64,000 bases of DNA from Nitrospira sp. (GCA_002634385.1 NSJL01000001.1:62001-126000), one strand, 5' to 3'. Positions 36,179 to 45,449 are shown, counted from the stretch's first letter. Program-made: numbers and translations. Notes: generated by a model from the sequence alone, not told the origin.

Positions 36179-36897
36179 CCCCTCTCTCCCTCCTCGATTC
36201 TCCGGAGGACCTCCTCCAGCTCATTGTAGTAACGGAAACGCCCGTCCGGAACAAAACCGTTGAAGGAGGTGCAGTCCGATCTGAAAAGAACGCAGGCCAT
36301 CCCCGCTCTTTTCGCTCCCACCAGGTCCCGCGCCGGATTGTCCCCGATATACACCGACCCTCCCGGAGAAACCCCGAGCCGCTCCATGGCAAAGGCGAAG
36401 AGACGGGTATCGGGCTTTCTGAAGCCGAAACGTGAAGACAATACCGTAAGGGAAAAATGACGGTCCAGTCCCAGCATTGCGATCTCGGGCTCGGTAAAAG
36501 TCCACTGGGCATCGGAAACAAGGGCGACGGCATACTTCTCCGCCAGACGCGTAAGCACCTCGTGCACCCCTTCGAAAAGTCCGAAATGCCGTACGGTAAG
36601 CGACCGGAAGAGCCTTGCGGTATCCCTCACCACGCACTCCGGATAGGCAGTCGTACCGAAGCGGTGCAGGATAGAGGAGAAGAGCTCATACACATCAATA
36701 TCGGGAAAAGCTTCCCCGCTGCCCCGCAGCTTCTCCTCCACCCCCTCCCCGTACGCCTTTTTGAGCTCTTCACCGGACAGGGCAACGGAATGGTAGGCGA
36801 GATAGCGAGCAAGGGTTTCGTACACACGCGGGTCACTCTCATCCGTCTTTACGTCGATGAGGGTCCCGTACAGATCGAAAAAAAGGGCTTTTTTCAT
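36175..36897 (-). CDS. HAD superfamily hydrolase
   Basis: 240 residues, HAD fold. Motif I FFDLYGTLID with the nucleophile Asp, motif II LVSDAQ, motif III Lys in FRKPDTR and motif IV VYIGDNPARDLVGAK are present. The cap is a helical C1 type, as in phosphoglycolate phosphatase-like enzymes. The start MKKALFFD overlaps the TGA of the upstream kinase gene, and its own stop overlaps bioD, so all three are translationally coupled. Substrate unknown. Confidence 0.88.
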   Translation of the reverse strand: MKKALFFDLYGTLIDVKTDESDPRVYETLARYLAYHSVALSGEELKKAYGEGVEEKLRGSGEAFPDIDVYELFSSILHRFGTTAYPECVVRDTARLFRSLTVRHFGLFEGVHEVLTRLAEKYAVALVSDAQWTFTEPEIAMLGLDRHFSLTVLSSRFGFRKPDTRLFAFAMERLGVSPGGSVYIGDNPARDLVGAKRAGMACVLFRSDCTSFNGFVPDGRFRYYNELEEVLRRIEEGERG

Positions 36898-37895
36898 ACG
36901 AGGGCAAGCCCTCCGCGCAGGCACTCGAGGGCTTCGGCCGCCAGCCTCTTCCGGTAACTCCCGCCGAGGTAGCCGTTCCGGGAGATCCTCAATTCCGTCA
37001 GTGCCATATAAAAGGGGTTCCGCAGGGTGATCTCCCGGAAAGCCCCCGCCGGGTCCCCGAAATGACAGCAGTAGGCGGTGACAAAATAGCGGATGAAATG
37101 CTCCGCCGCATGGGGATTTCCCGTCCTCCATAAAAAGGCGTGTTTCAGCTCTCCGCAAATCATGCTCACATCATAGGCCCTGTCGCTCTCCCGCATTCTT
37201 TCCAGATCAATGGCAGCCACCTCACCTTCCCCCCTGAAGATGAAATTTGTCGGGGTGGCGTCACCGTGAACGGTCACCCTCTTCGCCTTCTGCATACTCT
37301 CCCTGCTCAGCCATATGTCCATGAGCCTGAAGAAACGCTCCCTGTCGCTTTGCGGAATCACCCTTTGCGCATGCAGCGTATCGATTACGGCGCGGAAGTA
37401 TTTTTGTACGGGATCGAGGTCCACCCGCATCCTCCTCTCCGTCTTCCCATGCAGCAGATGGAAAAAAAGGGCGAGGGAGGACAGTCTCTCCTTCAGCAAC
37501 TCCGCTTTCCCGTGAAAAATCGCCTTCCACAACGCGTGGTCAAGGCTCTTCCCCGGAATGAACTCCTCCGCAAGGGCAAGCCCGATACTCTCTTCGCGGG
37601 TAAGGGGCCGGACCACATAGCACGGGGGCGCATCAAAGCCGTATCCCCGTATCTTCACCAGGTTGTCAAACTCCCTTTTCTGCCGCATCACTTTCTCCTG
37701 CTGCGGGTCGTCGGGACGGAAGAATTTCCCTATGACGACAGCACCGCTCTTTTCCTCCGTATACTTATAGACACGGCGGGAGGAGGTCCTGCTCACGAGA
37801 AAACTGGGGTCTTTCACCCCGGGACACACCCTCGAAAGGAGAATCTCGTAGAGGGGGTCGGTACTCTTCAGCTTTCCAAGATACGGCGTACCCAT
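36894..37895 (-). CDS. Aminoglycoside phosphotransferase/choline kinase-like small-molecule kinase
   Basis: 333 residues, APH/ChoK fold. The catalytic loop VTVHGDATPTNFIF contains the expected His-Gly-Asp and Asn, and the metal-binding Asp is in AAIDLERM. The N-lobe has a weak nucleotide-binding region (VVIGKFF) and the APH-like AEEFIPGKSLDHAL. The family phosphorylates sugars, amino alcohols or antibiotics. Coupling to a HAD hydrolase and BioD makes antibiotic resistance unlikely; the substrate is unknown. Confidence 0.82.
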   Translation of the reverse strand: MGTPYLGKLKSTDPLYEILLSRVCPGVKDPSFLVSRTSSRRVYKYTEEKSGAVVIGKFFRPDDPQQEKVMRQKREFDNLVKIRGYGFDAPPCYVVRPLTREESIGLALAEEFIPGKSLDHALWKAIFHGKAELLKERLSSLALFFHLLHGKTERRMRVDLDPVQKYFRAVIDTLHAQRVIPQSDRERFFRLMDIWLSRESMQKAKRVTVHGDATPTNFIFRGEGEVAAIDLERMRESDRAYDVSMICGELKHAFLWRTGNPHAAEHFIRYFVTAYCCHFGDPAGAFREITLRNPFYMALTELRISRNGYLGGSYRKRLAAEALECLRGGLALV

Positions 37896-37934
37896 AGGGA
37901 GATTGTAACACGATTTCCGCGGAGCGGCATGCCC

Positions 37935-38660
37935 TCAGAGGATCCGGGTATCGATGCAGAACACCTGTCCGGTGAGGGTGCGCATTCCTGCTATATGGAC
38001 AATGAACCGGGCCGCCTCTCCGGGGTCGGACAGGGAATGAAGCAGGCTGTCCTCCCGCGCCCTCTCCATCGCCCCCATCGCCCCGCTCCCCATCGCCGTG
38101 GGCATATAGCCGGGAAGTACCGCATTGACCCTGATACCCCTTTCGGCAAGCTCGAGAGCGGCCGTCTTCGTGAGGCCCAGCAGTGCCGCCTTGGAGGCGC
38201 TGTACGCCGCCTGTCCCTCCTTGCCCTTCAATCCGGAGTAGGAGGAAATATTCACGATGTGCCCCCCTTCCTTCATGAGCGGTACGAACGCCTTGATCAT
38301 GTTGAAAGCCCCTTTGCAGTTGACCTTCAGCACGTCATCCCAATCCTCTTCTCTCTGGCGCGGGAGCAGTGAGTCCCGGGAGACCCCCGCATTGTTTACC
38401 AGGACATCCACCCTTCCCCACCTCCGCAGCACCTCCTGCGCCATAGAGGCCGCTTCGGAGGAGCTCCGCACGTCCGCCTTCAGCGGCAGCGCCCTGTCCC
38501 CCATTGCCTCAATCAAGCCGGGAATAGAGGCACCGGAGGAATGGTAGTTAATTACGACCCGGTAGGAACTCTCGAAAAAGGCACGGACGATTTCCCTTCC
38601 CCATCCCGCGGCTCCCCCGGTCACTACGGCCACTCTGTTCGTCATAACCCCGTTATTCAT
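37935..38660 (-). CDS. SDR family oxidoreductase, 3-oxoacyl-ACP reductase-like
   Basis: 241 residues, classical short-chain dehydrogenase. Cofactor motif TGGAAGWGREI, NNAG, catalytic Ser in NISSYSG, Tyr and Lys in YSASKAA, and RVNAVLPGYMPT are all visible. The absence of the acidic residue after beta-2 is compatible with NADPH (FabG-like). The start could be ATG 38660 or ATG 38645 (MTNRVAVV), the latter preceded by GGGG. It is 39 bp upstream of the kinase gene. A role in making the pimelate part of biotin is possible but not shown. Confidence 0.85.
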   Translation of the reverse strand: MNNGVMTNRVAVVTGGAAGWGREIVRAFFESSYRVVINYHSSGASIPGLIEAMGDRALPLKADVRSSSEAASMAQEVLRRWGRVDVLVNNAGVSRDSLLPRQREEDWDDVLKVNCKGAFNMIKAFVPLMKEGGHIVNISSYSGLKGKEGQAAYSASKAALLGLTKTAALELAERGIRVNAVLPGYMPTAMGSGAMGAMERAREDSLLHSLSDPGEAARFIVHIAGMRTLTGQVFCIDTRIL

Positions 38661-38795
38661 GGTATAATTTCACATACTTTTGCGCAACGAGCACCTTACC
38701 GTATAGTGTACAGCATATGGCACACAGAGTTCCGGCACGAAGGGACCCGCCACAACGCCTTACCCTATAATGCCATAATGCTCGATGGAGGAACT

Positions 38796-39353
38796 ATGAC
38801 ACGGTTTGAAGAAGTACAGATGAAGATAGCGGAGTCGGCAAAAAGCCACCTCGAGATATTCAACATGCAGGTCTTCATCGAGCAGTTTACCCTCGACAGG
38901 GAGAGCAGGTTTTCCCTCACCCTTCCCACCCTCGATCCCCCGTTTCCCGTTACAGCGATCGTATCGTTCACGTATGACGCCTTCCAGACGGGGATGACCC
39001 TGTACGAGGACACTCCCGAAGAAGTCAACGTGGACGTGGATACGACCGTCGAGCTTGAATTCTCGGTGAAGCTGCCGATCATGCAGGGGTACCCCACGGT
39101 GGAAGCGTTGCTTCAGGAGATCGATGAAGAGTATCCGGACACGGAGCCGGTGCTGACCGTGAAGGAAATGTTTCCCAGCGAAGATAATATAAAAGAATAC
39201 GAAATCTCCTACCTCTATTCCATTGACGTGGACGAGGCCATGGAGAGCGATCTCTTCGACCAGATCTTCGAGGAGCTGAAGGAGATCCTGGAGCTTGTGT
39301 ACCGCAGGACGAAAGATTACATAGACCATTCCTGGTACCGGGGCGAGGAATGA
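38796..39353 (+). CDS. Hypothetical acidic protein
   Basis: 185 residues, strongly acidic (many Asp/Glu: EEVNVDVDTTVELEF, EIDEEYPDTEP), mixed alpha/beta, no signal peptide, no membrane segment and no cysteine. I do not recognise the family. ATG at 38796 is supported by GGAGGA four bases upstream. Its stop overlaps the start of the following HAD gene (ATGA), so the two are translationally coupled and may act together. Confidence 0.8.
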   Translation: MTRFEEVQMKIAESAKSHLEIFNMQVFIEQFTLDRESRFSLTLPTLDPPFPVTAIVSFTYDAFQTGMTLYEDTPEEVNVDVDTTVELEFSVKLPIMQGYPTVEALLQEIDEEYPDTEPVLTVKEMFPSEDNIKEYEISYLYSIDVDEAMESDLFDQIFEELKEILELVYRRTKDYIDHSWYRGEE

Positions 39354-40009
39354 TCCCCCTCAGGAGCATCGATTGTGTCCTGCTGGACATGGATGGTACC
39401 CTGCTCGACAAGTATTTTGACGACTATTTCTGGGAGCACCTCGTCCCCGAGAGATACGCGGAAAAGCACAATATAACCTTCGGGAAAGCGAAGGAGGTGT
39501 TACTCTCCCTGTATCGGGCCCATGAGGGGACTCTGAACTGGACGGATATCGACTTCTGGTCCCGGGAGCTGAACCTGGACGTCCCCGCCCTCAAGGAGCA
39601 AATCAAGCACCTCATCGAAGTGCATCCCCATGTGGAAGATTTCCTCAGGGCGATGAGGCAGCAGAAGAAGAGGGTGTATATGGTAACGAACGCCCATTAC
39701 AAGGTACTGGACATCAAGCTGAAGAAGACCCAGATCGGCAGGTATTTCGACAAATGCATCACTTCATTCGAAATGGGATATCCCAAGGAGATGATCGAAT
39801 TCTGGGAGAAGGTGGAAAAGATCCTGAAATTTGACAGGGAGAACACCCTCTTTATCGACGACACCGCGGAGATCCTCAGAACAGCGAGATCCTTCGGTAT
39901 TAAACATCTCTTTCTGAAGATCGGGGCGAACTCCCGAAAAAGGGATGCAGCCACCCACGAGTTCCCTGTTCTGAAGGATTACCGGGAACTGCTCGACCTT
40001 CTGGCCTGA
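39350..40009 (+). CDS. HAD family hydrolase (YrfG-like nucleotidase)
   Basis: 219 residues. Motif I is LLDMDGTLLD, motif II MVTNAH, motif III Lys in GYPKEMIEF and motif IV LFIDDTAEIL. The arrangement and length resemble YrfG, a GMP/IMP 5'-nucleotidase. It is coupled to the acidic hypothetical protein by a 4-base overlap. No membrane segments. Substrate assignment is by resemblance only. Confidence 0.86.
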   Translation: MIPLRSIDCVLLDMDGTLLDKYFDDYFWEHLVPERYAEKHNITFGKAKEVLLSLYRAHEGTLNWTDIDFWSRELNLDVPALKEQIKHLIEVHPHVEDFLRAMRQQKKRVYMVTNAHYKVLDIKLKKTQIGRYFDKCITSFEMGYPKEMIEFWEKVEKILKFDRENTLFIDDTAEILRTARSFGIKHLFLKIGANSRKRDAATHEFPVLKDYRELLDLLA

Positions 40010-40031
40010 AGTCTCCCTTTGGACGGATCTT

Positions 40032-40748
40032 TTATCTTCCCAGCGCTTTCAGGACCGCCCTGAGCAGAGAGGCGCTATGGCCGAGCTGCTGGAAGATCTC
40101 CCCCGGAGAGAGGGTCCTGCCCTCCTTCTGCTGGGCAAGGGCAAGGCTCCGGGAGATATTCGCAATCCGTGCTATCTCCCGCGCCAGGTCGTCCTTCAGG
40201 TGCTCCGGCCTGAGGAGAATGGAGTACATACTCCTCTCGATGAGCACCAGGTTCTTCAGGACGTCCTTTTCGGCTGCCTGCTCATTGGCCTTGTGGCGCC
40301 TTTCGTTCTCTTCTCTCCCGGGGATATGATGTTCAGGCTGGGAGAGATCGCCGATATAGTGCGCGCAGTAGGCGAGATGGTACTCCGGGTATTTGCCGGC
40401 GTCGGCCGCACCCTGATATGCCAGAACCGAGGCGATGATTGCCCCGTACAGATGCCCCTTCGCATCGCGGGGATCGTTGTACCTGTCGATCTGCCGCAGC
40501 ACCTCTTCCGGCGTGACGTCGCCGCTTCCGGACACATAATGGTTGAACCGTTCCGTAGTGTCAGCCTTTACTTTTGCGATATCCGCCCCGGCGGCATTGT
40601 ACCATTTGCCGTATCCGGCCGCCTTGGCCACCGCAAGATGGGTTTCATCAAACCACCCGGAGACGGGGCATATCAGGAAAAGCGGGGAGAGGAGAAAGAA
40701 AAGGAATGCTGCAGGGAAGGGGGCTCTTCTTCCGCGGGGATCCCTCAT
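40032..40748 (-). CDS. Exported S1/P1 nuclease / zinc phospholipase C-like protein
   Basis: 238 residues. A signal peptide ends ICPVSG, leaving Trp as the mature N-terminus (WFDETHLAVAKAAG), as in P1 nuclease and phospholipase C, where the N-terminal Trp and His6 bind zinc. HLAYCAHYIGDLSQPEHH matches the H-x-GD-xxQPxH zinc motif. Members cleave single-stranded nucleic acids or phospholipids in the periplasm or outside. It is three bases downstream of the small hypothetical gene, so in one operon. Confidence 0.82.
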   Translation of the reverse strand: MRDPRGRRAPFPAAFLFFLLSPLFLICPVSGWFDETHLAVAKAAGYGKWYNAAGADIAKVKADTTERFNHYVSGSGDVTPEEVLRQIDRYNDPRDAKGHLYGAIIASVLAYQGAADAGKYPEYHLAYCAHYIGDLSQPEHHIPGREENERRHKANEQAAEKDVLKNLVLIERSMYSILLRPEHLKDDLAREIARIANISRSLALAQQKEGRTLSPGEIFQQLGHSASLLRAVLKALGR

Positions 40749-40751
40749 GCG

Positions 40752-41135
40752 TCAGTCTTCTATCCGCCCGATCCCGAACTGCTCTTTCAGCCAGACCTCC
40801 ACCTTCCTGTTGATGGGAGACATATTGAAATAGATACGGGCCCTGTTCTCCTCGACGGCCTCGCTCAGGAGCTCCTCAGGGATCTCTTTTATCTGCGCCA
40901 GGGTCTCCGCATAATCGGCGGTGGTATGCCGCAGCAGGAAAAGGGACGGCGTTGCGTCCGTCACATCGATATAAAAAACATACCCTTTGATCGGGGGTTT
41001 GATCTCGATACCGCTTTCCGTCTTGATATGGCGGGCCTCCATGAGGTCTCTGGGCTCGATATCCCACCTGATGTTCTCTATAACGAAAGATTCCTTCTTG
41101 ATGTCCTCCAGCGTCAACAGCTCATCAAACATCAT
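40752..41135 (-). CDS. Hypothetical protein
   Basis: 127 residues, no signal peptide, one likely beta-rich core (IKGYVFYIDVTDATPSLFLLRHT) with flanking helices. I do not recognise it. It opens with two ATG codons (41135, 41132) behind GGAGGAGGAG. The S1/P1-like gene follows after three bases and the next hypothetical gene precedes it by ~45 bp on the same strand. A cytoplasmic location is likely. Confidence 0.72.
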   Translation of the reverse strand: MMFDELLTLEDIKKESFVIENIRWDIEPRDLMEARHIKTESGIEIKPPIKGYVFYIDVTDATPSLFLLRHTTADYAETLAQIKEIPEELLSEAVEENRARIYFNMSPINRKVEVWLKEQFGIGRIED

Positions 41136-41179
41136 AAAAATGGCTCCTCCTCCTGGTTCCTGCCGGGTACCGCGCTCGC

Positions 41180-41533
41180 TTACGCGTTCCCGAAGGGGGC
41201 GTCGGGGTTCTTCTGCCGGTACAACTCCGCTGCGGTAGCGCCCACGTCATCCAGCATCTCGGCGACAGCCGTGGAGATCTTGTCCATCGGCACCTTGAGG
41301 AGGCCGGCAACCTGCGGCAAAAGAATCCCCTTGCCGAAGTGCATTTCCGCAATCATTATTTTGAGAGCATCGTCGAGGATAAGCCCCCTCAGCTCCGCAT
41401 CCCCCACCTCGATGGCAGCGCAGGCTTCCTGAAAGCTCAACCCGTTCTTCATCCCCTCCCTGATCCGCGAGATGGCCGAATCGTACATCCTGCCCTCTTC
41501 CTCGGTATATTGCTTATAACGGACATCCGCCAT
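41180..41533 (-). CDS. Hypothetical helical protein
   Basis: 117 residues, mainly helical, with a region resembling a helix-turn-helix fold (LLPQVAGLLKVPMDKISTAVAEML), but no family I can name with confidence. The start MADVRYKQY at 41533 has AAAAAGGAG at a good distance. It lies 50 bp after the ligase/acyltransferase fusion gene on the same strand and may share its transcript. Confidence 0.72.
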   Translation of the reverse strand: MADVRYKQYTEEEGRMYDSAISRIREGMKNGLSFQEACAAIEVGDAELRGLILDDALKIMIAEMHFGKGILLPQVAGLLKVPMDKISTAVAEMLDDVGATAAELYRQKNPDAPFGNA

Positions 41534-41583
41534 ACAAACTCCTTTTTGTTTTACCTTACCACAGCTCCCGCCGTTTTCGCTAT

Positions 41584-44208
41584 TTAATCCTTTGATAGCC
41601 GTATAACCTCCTCCCGCACGGCATCGGCAAAGGTCTGGTAGGCATCCTCCTCCCCTCCCTTCCGGGGTATCCTGCCGGAGCCGGGATGCAGTACCTCCCC
41701 GAAATGTACCGTGATCCGGGTCGGCCGGATAAGGAACGAGCCCCGCGGAAGGGCCTCGAACGCCCCCCTGATGGAGGCGGGGATCACCGGCACCCCGAGC
41801 TCCAGCGCCAGCACCCCGATCCCCTTCTTGAAGGGCAGCAGCTTCCCATCGAAAGAGCGCCCCCCCTCCGGGAAGATGCAAAGGCCCCTCCCCTGCTTCA
41901 GCAGGTATGCGGACATCTGCAAAGCCCTGCTCAGGTAAGCCTCCGCATCGATGGGGATAACATGGCTCATACGCGCGAACCACGCCTTGAGCCCCCCCGT
42001 GAAAAACTGCTGCAGGCCGAGGAAAGAGAGCCTCCTGAAAACCCGGTAGGGGATGGAAAAGGCGATGATGAAGCCGTCGAGATAGCTGGTATGGTTCGGA
42101 GTAATGACAAAGGGGCCCTCTTCCGGAATGTTCCCGAGCCCCTCCACTCTGGGACGGAACAGGATACGGAAAAGACCCTTCAGGAGCATATACAGCATGA
42201 AGACGAGCGCCCTCTCCATACTACCAGGGGAATACCCCGCTCTCCGTGCCTCGGACGGGGGCGGCTCCTTCTCGAGGATCCTCTTCCACGAAAGGGCTCC
42301 CCCCTCCGTACGCCCTTTTCCGGTCCCGAGATCCTTCAGCTTTGCCACGATTTCTCCCACTGTCCGGACCTCCGTGACGAAGGTGTCCGGCAGACTGACG
42401 GAGAAAGCCTCCTCAAGAGAGGAGACAAGCTCTATCTTTTTCAGCGAGTCGAGGCCGAGGTCGAGATCGAGGGTATCGGAAAAGTGAACAGGCATGTCTG
42501 CATCCAGCAATGCCCTGATGCTCTCCGCCACCTTCCTGCCCGTCTCCTCCCCCATCAGGGTGTTGTCCTCCCCCCTCCCGGGTCTTTCCGCGTGACGTGC
42601 GTCCCTCAGAAGATCACGCACCATGAAACGCCTGATCTTCCCCAGGGGAGTTCGGGGCAGGGGCCCGGGATGCAGGGTATACCCTTTTATCCTCATGTAT
42701 TCGGGGAGCTTCGCGGATACACCGGTTATCTCCCAGCTCAGCGAGTCCGCGATGTTTCCTATGGATTTTTCCTTTGCATACTCGGGATCAGGGACAATGA
42801 CAGCCTGTACCGCATCCACCGCTCTGCCCTCCCCGGCACCGATAACGCATATTTCCCTGATGAGGGGAATGGAAAGGTAGGCTCTTTCCACCTCCTCAGG
42901 ATAGATATTCTTTCCTGAGCTCAGCACAATGACCTCTTTCTTGCGTCCGGTAATGAAGAGGTACCCCTCGCCATCCCGATAGCCCAGGTCCCCGGTGAGG
43001 AACCAGTCGCCCCTCATGACCTCTGCGGTAGCCTCGGGATTCTTGTAATATCCCTTCATCACCATGGGGCCCTTCACCATAATCTCGCCGTCCTTCCCCA
43101 CCGCGATCTCCACCCCGGGCAATGGAAGTCCCACAGAGCCCGGCTTTCTGCGGCGGAGGGGATTGAAGGCAACCACCGGCGATGTCTCCGTCAACCCGTA
43201 TCCCTCCAGCACCGTAAACCCCAGACCTTCAAGATCTTCCATCACCGGGGGATCGAGCCGCGCCCCGCCGCTGGCGAAGAACCTCACCTGGGGGAAATTC
43301 CGGTGCACTGAGCGGAAGAGCGCTTTCCCCGCATTGATCCCCGTCCTTCTGCGCAGGGCCCCGCACAGGCGGACCGCCTTCACCAGGAGTCCGGAGCGGG
43401 CCTGCAGCCGCGCCAGGATTCCGTTGCGCAGCATCTCGTAGAGCTTCGGAACACCGACGATGACCGTGACGCCGTTCTCCCGGACGGCGGAGACAAGCTC
43501 CGTTCCCTTCAATCCCGGGCCGAGGGTGATAGAGCTCCCCATAAAGAGGGGGACAATAAAGGTACACAGAAAGGGATAGGTATGATGGAGGGGGAGGAGC
43601 GCCAGCACGTTGTCCCCGGGCCCTATCAGTCCGGCACCGAGCAGCGCCTCAGCATCGGAGCAGATATTACGATGGGTGAGCATGACGCCCTTCGGTCTTC
43701 CGGTGGTCCCTGAAGTATAAATAAGGGAGGCGATGTCCTCCGGGGAAACGTTCTGCCGTAAGGGGGCACCCTCCGGCGCGGATACCTTACGGGTAAAATC
43801 AGGGGCGTCGAAGTCGATCCCCCTGGCCGAAAAGCGTTCGATGGCTTTTGTGACATTCTCAGCGGTTTTGGAGGAGTGGAAGACAACCTTCGCAGCGGAA
43901 TCGCCGATAAGATTTTCCACCTCTTCGGCGCCCGACTGCATATCGATGGGGACAGCGGTGCCGCCGAGCATTTCAATGGCAAGATAGGACGCGTGCCACT
44001 CCGGCCTGTTCTCGGCGACGAGAGCGGCCCGGTCACCCCGGGCAAACCCTTCCCCGGTGAGAAGCCGGGCAATGCGTTCCGCAAAGGCACGAAGCTCGCC
44101 ATACCTCATGGCCCTCCACGCCACCCCGTCAAAATAGCGGAGGGCGACGCGGTCTCTACGCTTTTCCGCAACGGAGACGAAGGCAGAAGGGATCGTAAAG
44201 TAGCTCAT
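41584..44208 (-). CDS. Fused AMP-dependent acyl ligase, acyl carrier domain and PlsC acyltransferase
   Basis: 874 residues in three parts. Residues 1-~530 are an acyl-CoA/acyl-ACP synthetase: YTSGTTGRPKGVML (A3), GYGLTETSP (A5), TGDLGYRDGEG (A7) and a C-terminal Lys in PLGKIRR. Residues ~550-625 are an acyl carrier domain with the phosphopantetheine Ser in LGLDSLKKIE. Residues ~650-870 are a PlsC-type acyltransferase with NHTSYLDG (HX4D) and FPEGGRSFDG. The enzyme could activate a free fatty acid, hold it on its own ACP and pass it to a lysophospholipid or glycerophosphate. The order differs from E. coli Aas (acyltransferase first). Confidence 0.9.
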   Translation of the reverse strand: MSYFTIPSAFVSVAEKRRDRVALRYFDGVAWRAMRYGELRAFAERIARLLTGEGFARGDRAALVAENRPEWHASYLAIEMLGGTAVPIDMQSGAEEVENLIGDSAAKVVFHSSKTAENVTKAIERFSARGIDFDAPDFTRKVSAPEGAPLRQNVSPEDIASLIYTSGTTGRPKGVMLTHRNICSDAEALLGAGLIGPGDNVLALLPLHHTYPFLCTFIVPLFMGSSITLGPGLKGTELVSAVRENGVTVIVGVPKLYEMLRNGILARLQARSGLLVKAVRLCGALRRRTGINAGKALFRSVHRNFPQVRFFASGGARLDPPVMEDLEGLGFTVLEGYGLTETSPVVAFNPLRRRKPGSVGLPLPGVEIAVGKDGEIMVKGPMVMKGYYKNPEATAEVMRGDWFLTGDLGYRDGEGYLFITGRKKEVIVLSSGKNIYPEEVERAYLSIPLIREICVIGAGEGRAVDAVQAVIVPDPEYAKEKSIGNIADSLSWEITGVSAKLPEYMRIKGYTLHPGPLPRTPLGKIRRFMVRDLLRDARHAERPGRGEDNTLMGEETGRKVAESIRALLDADMPVHFSDTLDLDLGLDSLKKIELVSSLEEAFSVSLPDTFVTEVRTVGEIVAKLKDLGTGKGRTEGGALSWKRILEKEPPPSEARRAGYSPGSMERALVFMLYMLLKGLFRILFRPRVEGLGNIPEEGPFVITPNHTSYLDGFIIAFSIPYRVFRRLSFLGLQQFFTGGLKAWFARMSHVIPIDAEAYLSRALQMSAYLLKQGRGLCIFPEGGRSFDGKLLPFKKGIGVLALELGVPVIPASIRGAFEALPRGSFLIRPTRITVHFGEVLHPGSGRIPRKGGEEDAYQTFADAVREEVIRLSKD

Positions 44209-44241
44209 GTCTCATAGCGTATCGTTTCCCGGCGCTCTCTT

Positions 44242-45054
44242 TCAACCCGTCCGCCCTGCGCTATAGGCCATAAGCAGATTCATTGCCCTCTCGTGCAACC
44301 GCCCGTTCCCCGCGGCGAGGAGAGGAGTGCTCCGGGAAAGGCCGATTTCCACCCCCTCAATGGAGTTTCCTTCCGTGTCGGTAAATACCCCGCCGGCTTC
44401 TTTTACCAAAAGCCATCCCCCTGCAAAATCGAAACTCCGCGATGAGGAGGGATTCACAAAGACGCTGATGGCACCGTAGGCGACATAGGCAAGATCCAGT
44501 GCCGTAGCGCCAAGGCAGCGGGTCCTCCTCGCTTCTCCGAGGAGTCCCATGATGCGGGGAATATCGCTCTTGGGATTCTGCGCCTCATAGGCGACCAGGT
44601 ACAACTGGTCATCTTTCTGTACGGAGATTCTCTCCCTGTTGAAAAAGGCTCCTTTCCCCTTTTCCGCCCAAAATTCATCCCCGGTGAGCAAGTTAAGCAC
44701 GTAGGCCATGGAGATACTCCCGATGGTGTTTCCCTCTGCGACGGCGATGGAGGTGCAATAGAAAGGGACTCCGTTTATGGCGTTTTTGCTCCCGTCCACG
44801 GGGTCGATCAGGATTTTTTGTCCTCCCCCTCCGTTGGTTTCAATGATACCCCTCTCCTCGGATATGATACTGAGAGGCTCCTTGAGCGACTCGATATGCT
44901 TGATGACAATATCCTCGGCCTTTTTATCGATGGGAAAGGTCTTGTCGCCCGATGCACCTTTGCCTATTTCTTCGGAGGAGAACGGCCGCAGCCTCGTTTC
45001 GCCCAGCTCGAAGAAAAGCTCCCTGCCGATCTTTCTCAGATTCTCTATCTTCAT
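44242..45054 (-). CDS. Inositol monophosphatase family protein
   Basis: 270 residues, metal-dependent phosphatase of the IMPase/FBPase fold. Metal-binding motifs are SEERG, IDPVDGSKNAI and the C-terminal SFDFAGGWLLVKEAGG. WxDPxDGT is here DPVDGSK, a variant seen in archaeal-like and SuhB/CysQ-related members. Substrates may be inositol phosphate, fructose-1,6-bisphosphate or NADP. The start MKIENLRK at 45054 has AAGGAG upstream. It is 33 bp upstream of the fusion gene on the same strand. Confidence 0.88.
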   Translation of the reverse strand: MKIENLRKIGRELFFELGETRLRPFSSEEIGKGASGDKTFPIDKKAEDIVIKHIESLKEPLSIISEERGIIETNGGGGQKILIDPVDGSKNAINGVPFYCTSIAVAEGNTIGSISMAYVLNLLTGDEFWAEKGKGAFFNRERISVQKDDQLYLVAYEAQNPKSDIPRIMGLLGEARRTRCLGATALDLAYVAYGAISVFVNPSSSRSFDFAGGWLLVKEAGGVFTDTEGNSIEGVEIGLSRSTPLLAAGNGRLHERAMNLLMAYSAGRTG

Positions 45055-45314
45055 TGCTCGCTCCTTCCGGTGGGTGCTTCTTCTTTCCCGTTCTTTGCCG
45101 CAACAGGCAGGCAATGCACCTGTTGCCGAACACCCCCCCTTTTTTCCACAATAGTATCACAAAAAAAGACAACAGGAAACTGATTTTTCCGTTTCTCGGA
45201 GGAAGAGGCGCAGAGGAGAGCGCCCCCTCCATGCACCCAGGCGGGAAAAAACGATATTGGAAGATACTCCGCAGAGCTCATCACCCCGCAGATTCCGGTT
45301 CTCCGGAGTTATTG
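45055..45314. other. Intergenic gap upstream of the initiator tRNA
   Basis: No gene, hairpin or repeat that I can support is seen in this stretch between the divergent phosphatase gene and the tRNA promoter. Confidence 0.5.
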
Positions 45315-45344
45315 TTGACAATCGGAAGACGTCTCAGGTATGCT
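45315..45344 (+). promoter_or_regulatory. Sigma-70-type promoter for the initiator tRNA
   Basis: TTGACA (45315-45320) and TATGCT (45339-45344), spacer 18 bp, directly upstream of the tRNA. Confidence 0.65.
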
Positions 45345-45350
45345 TAAATC

Positions 45351-45427
<77 letters not shown>

Positions 45428-45449
45428 AAGAAGAAAGGATTAATGAGAA

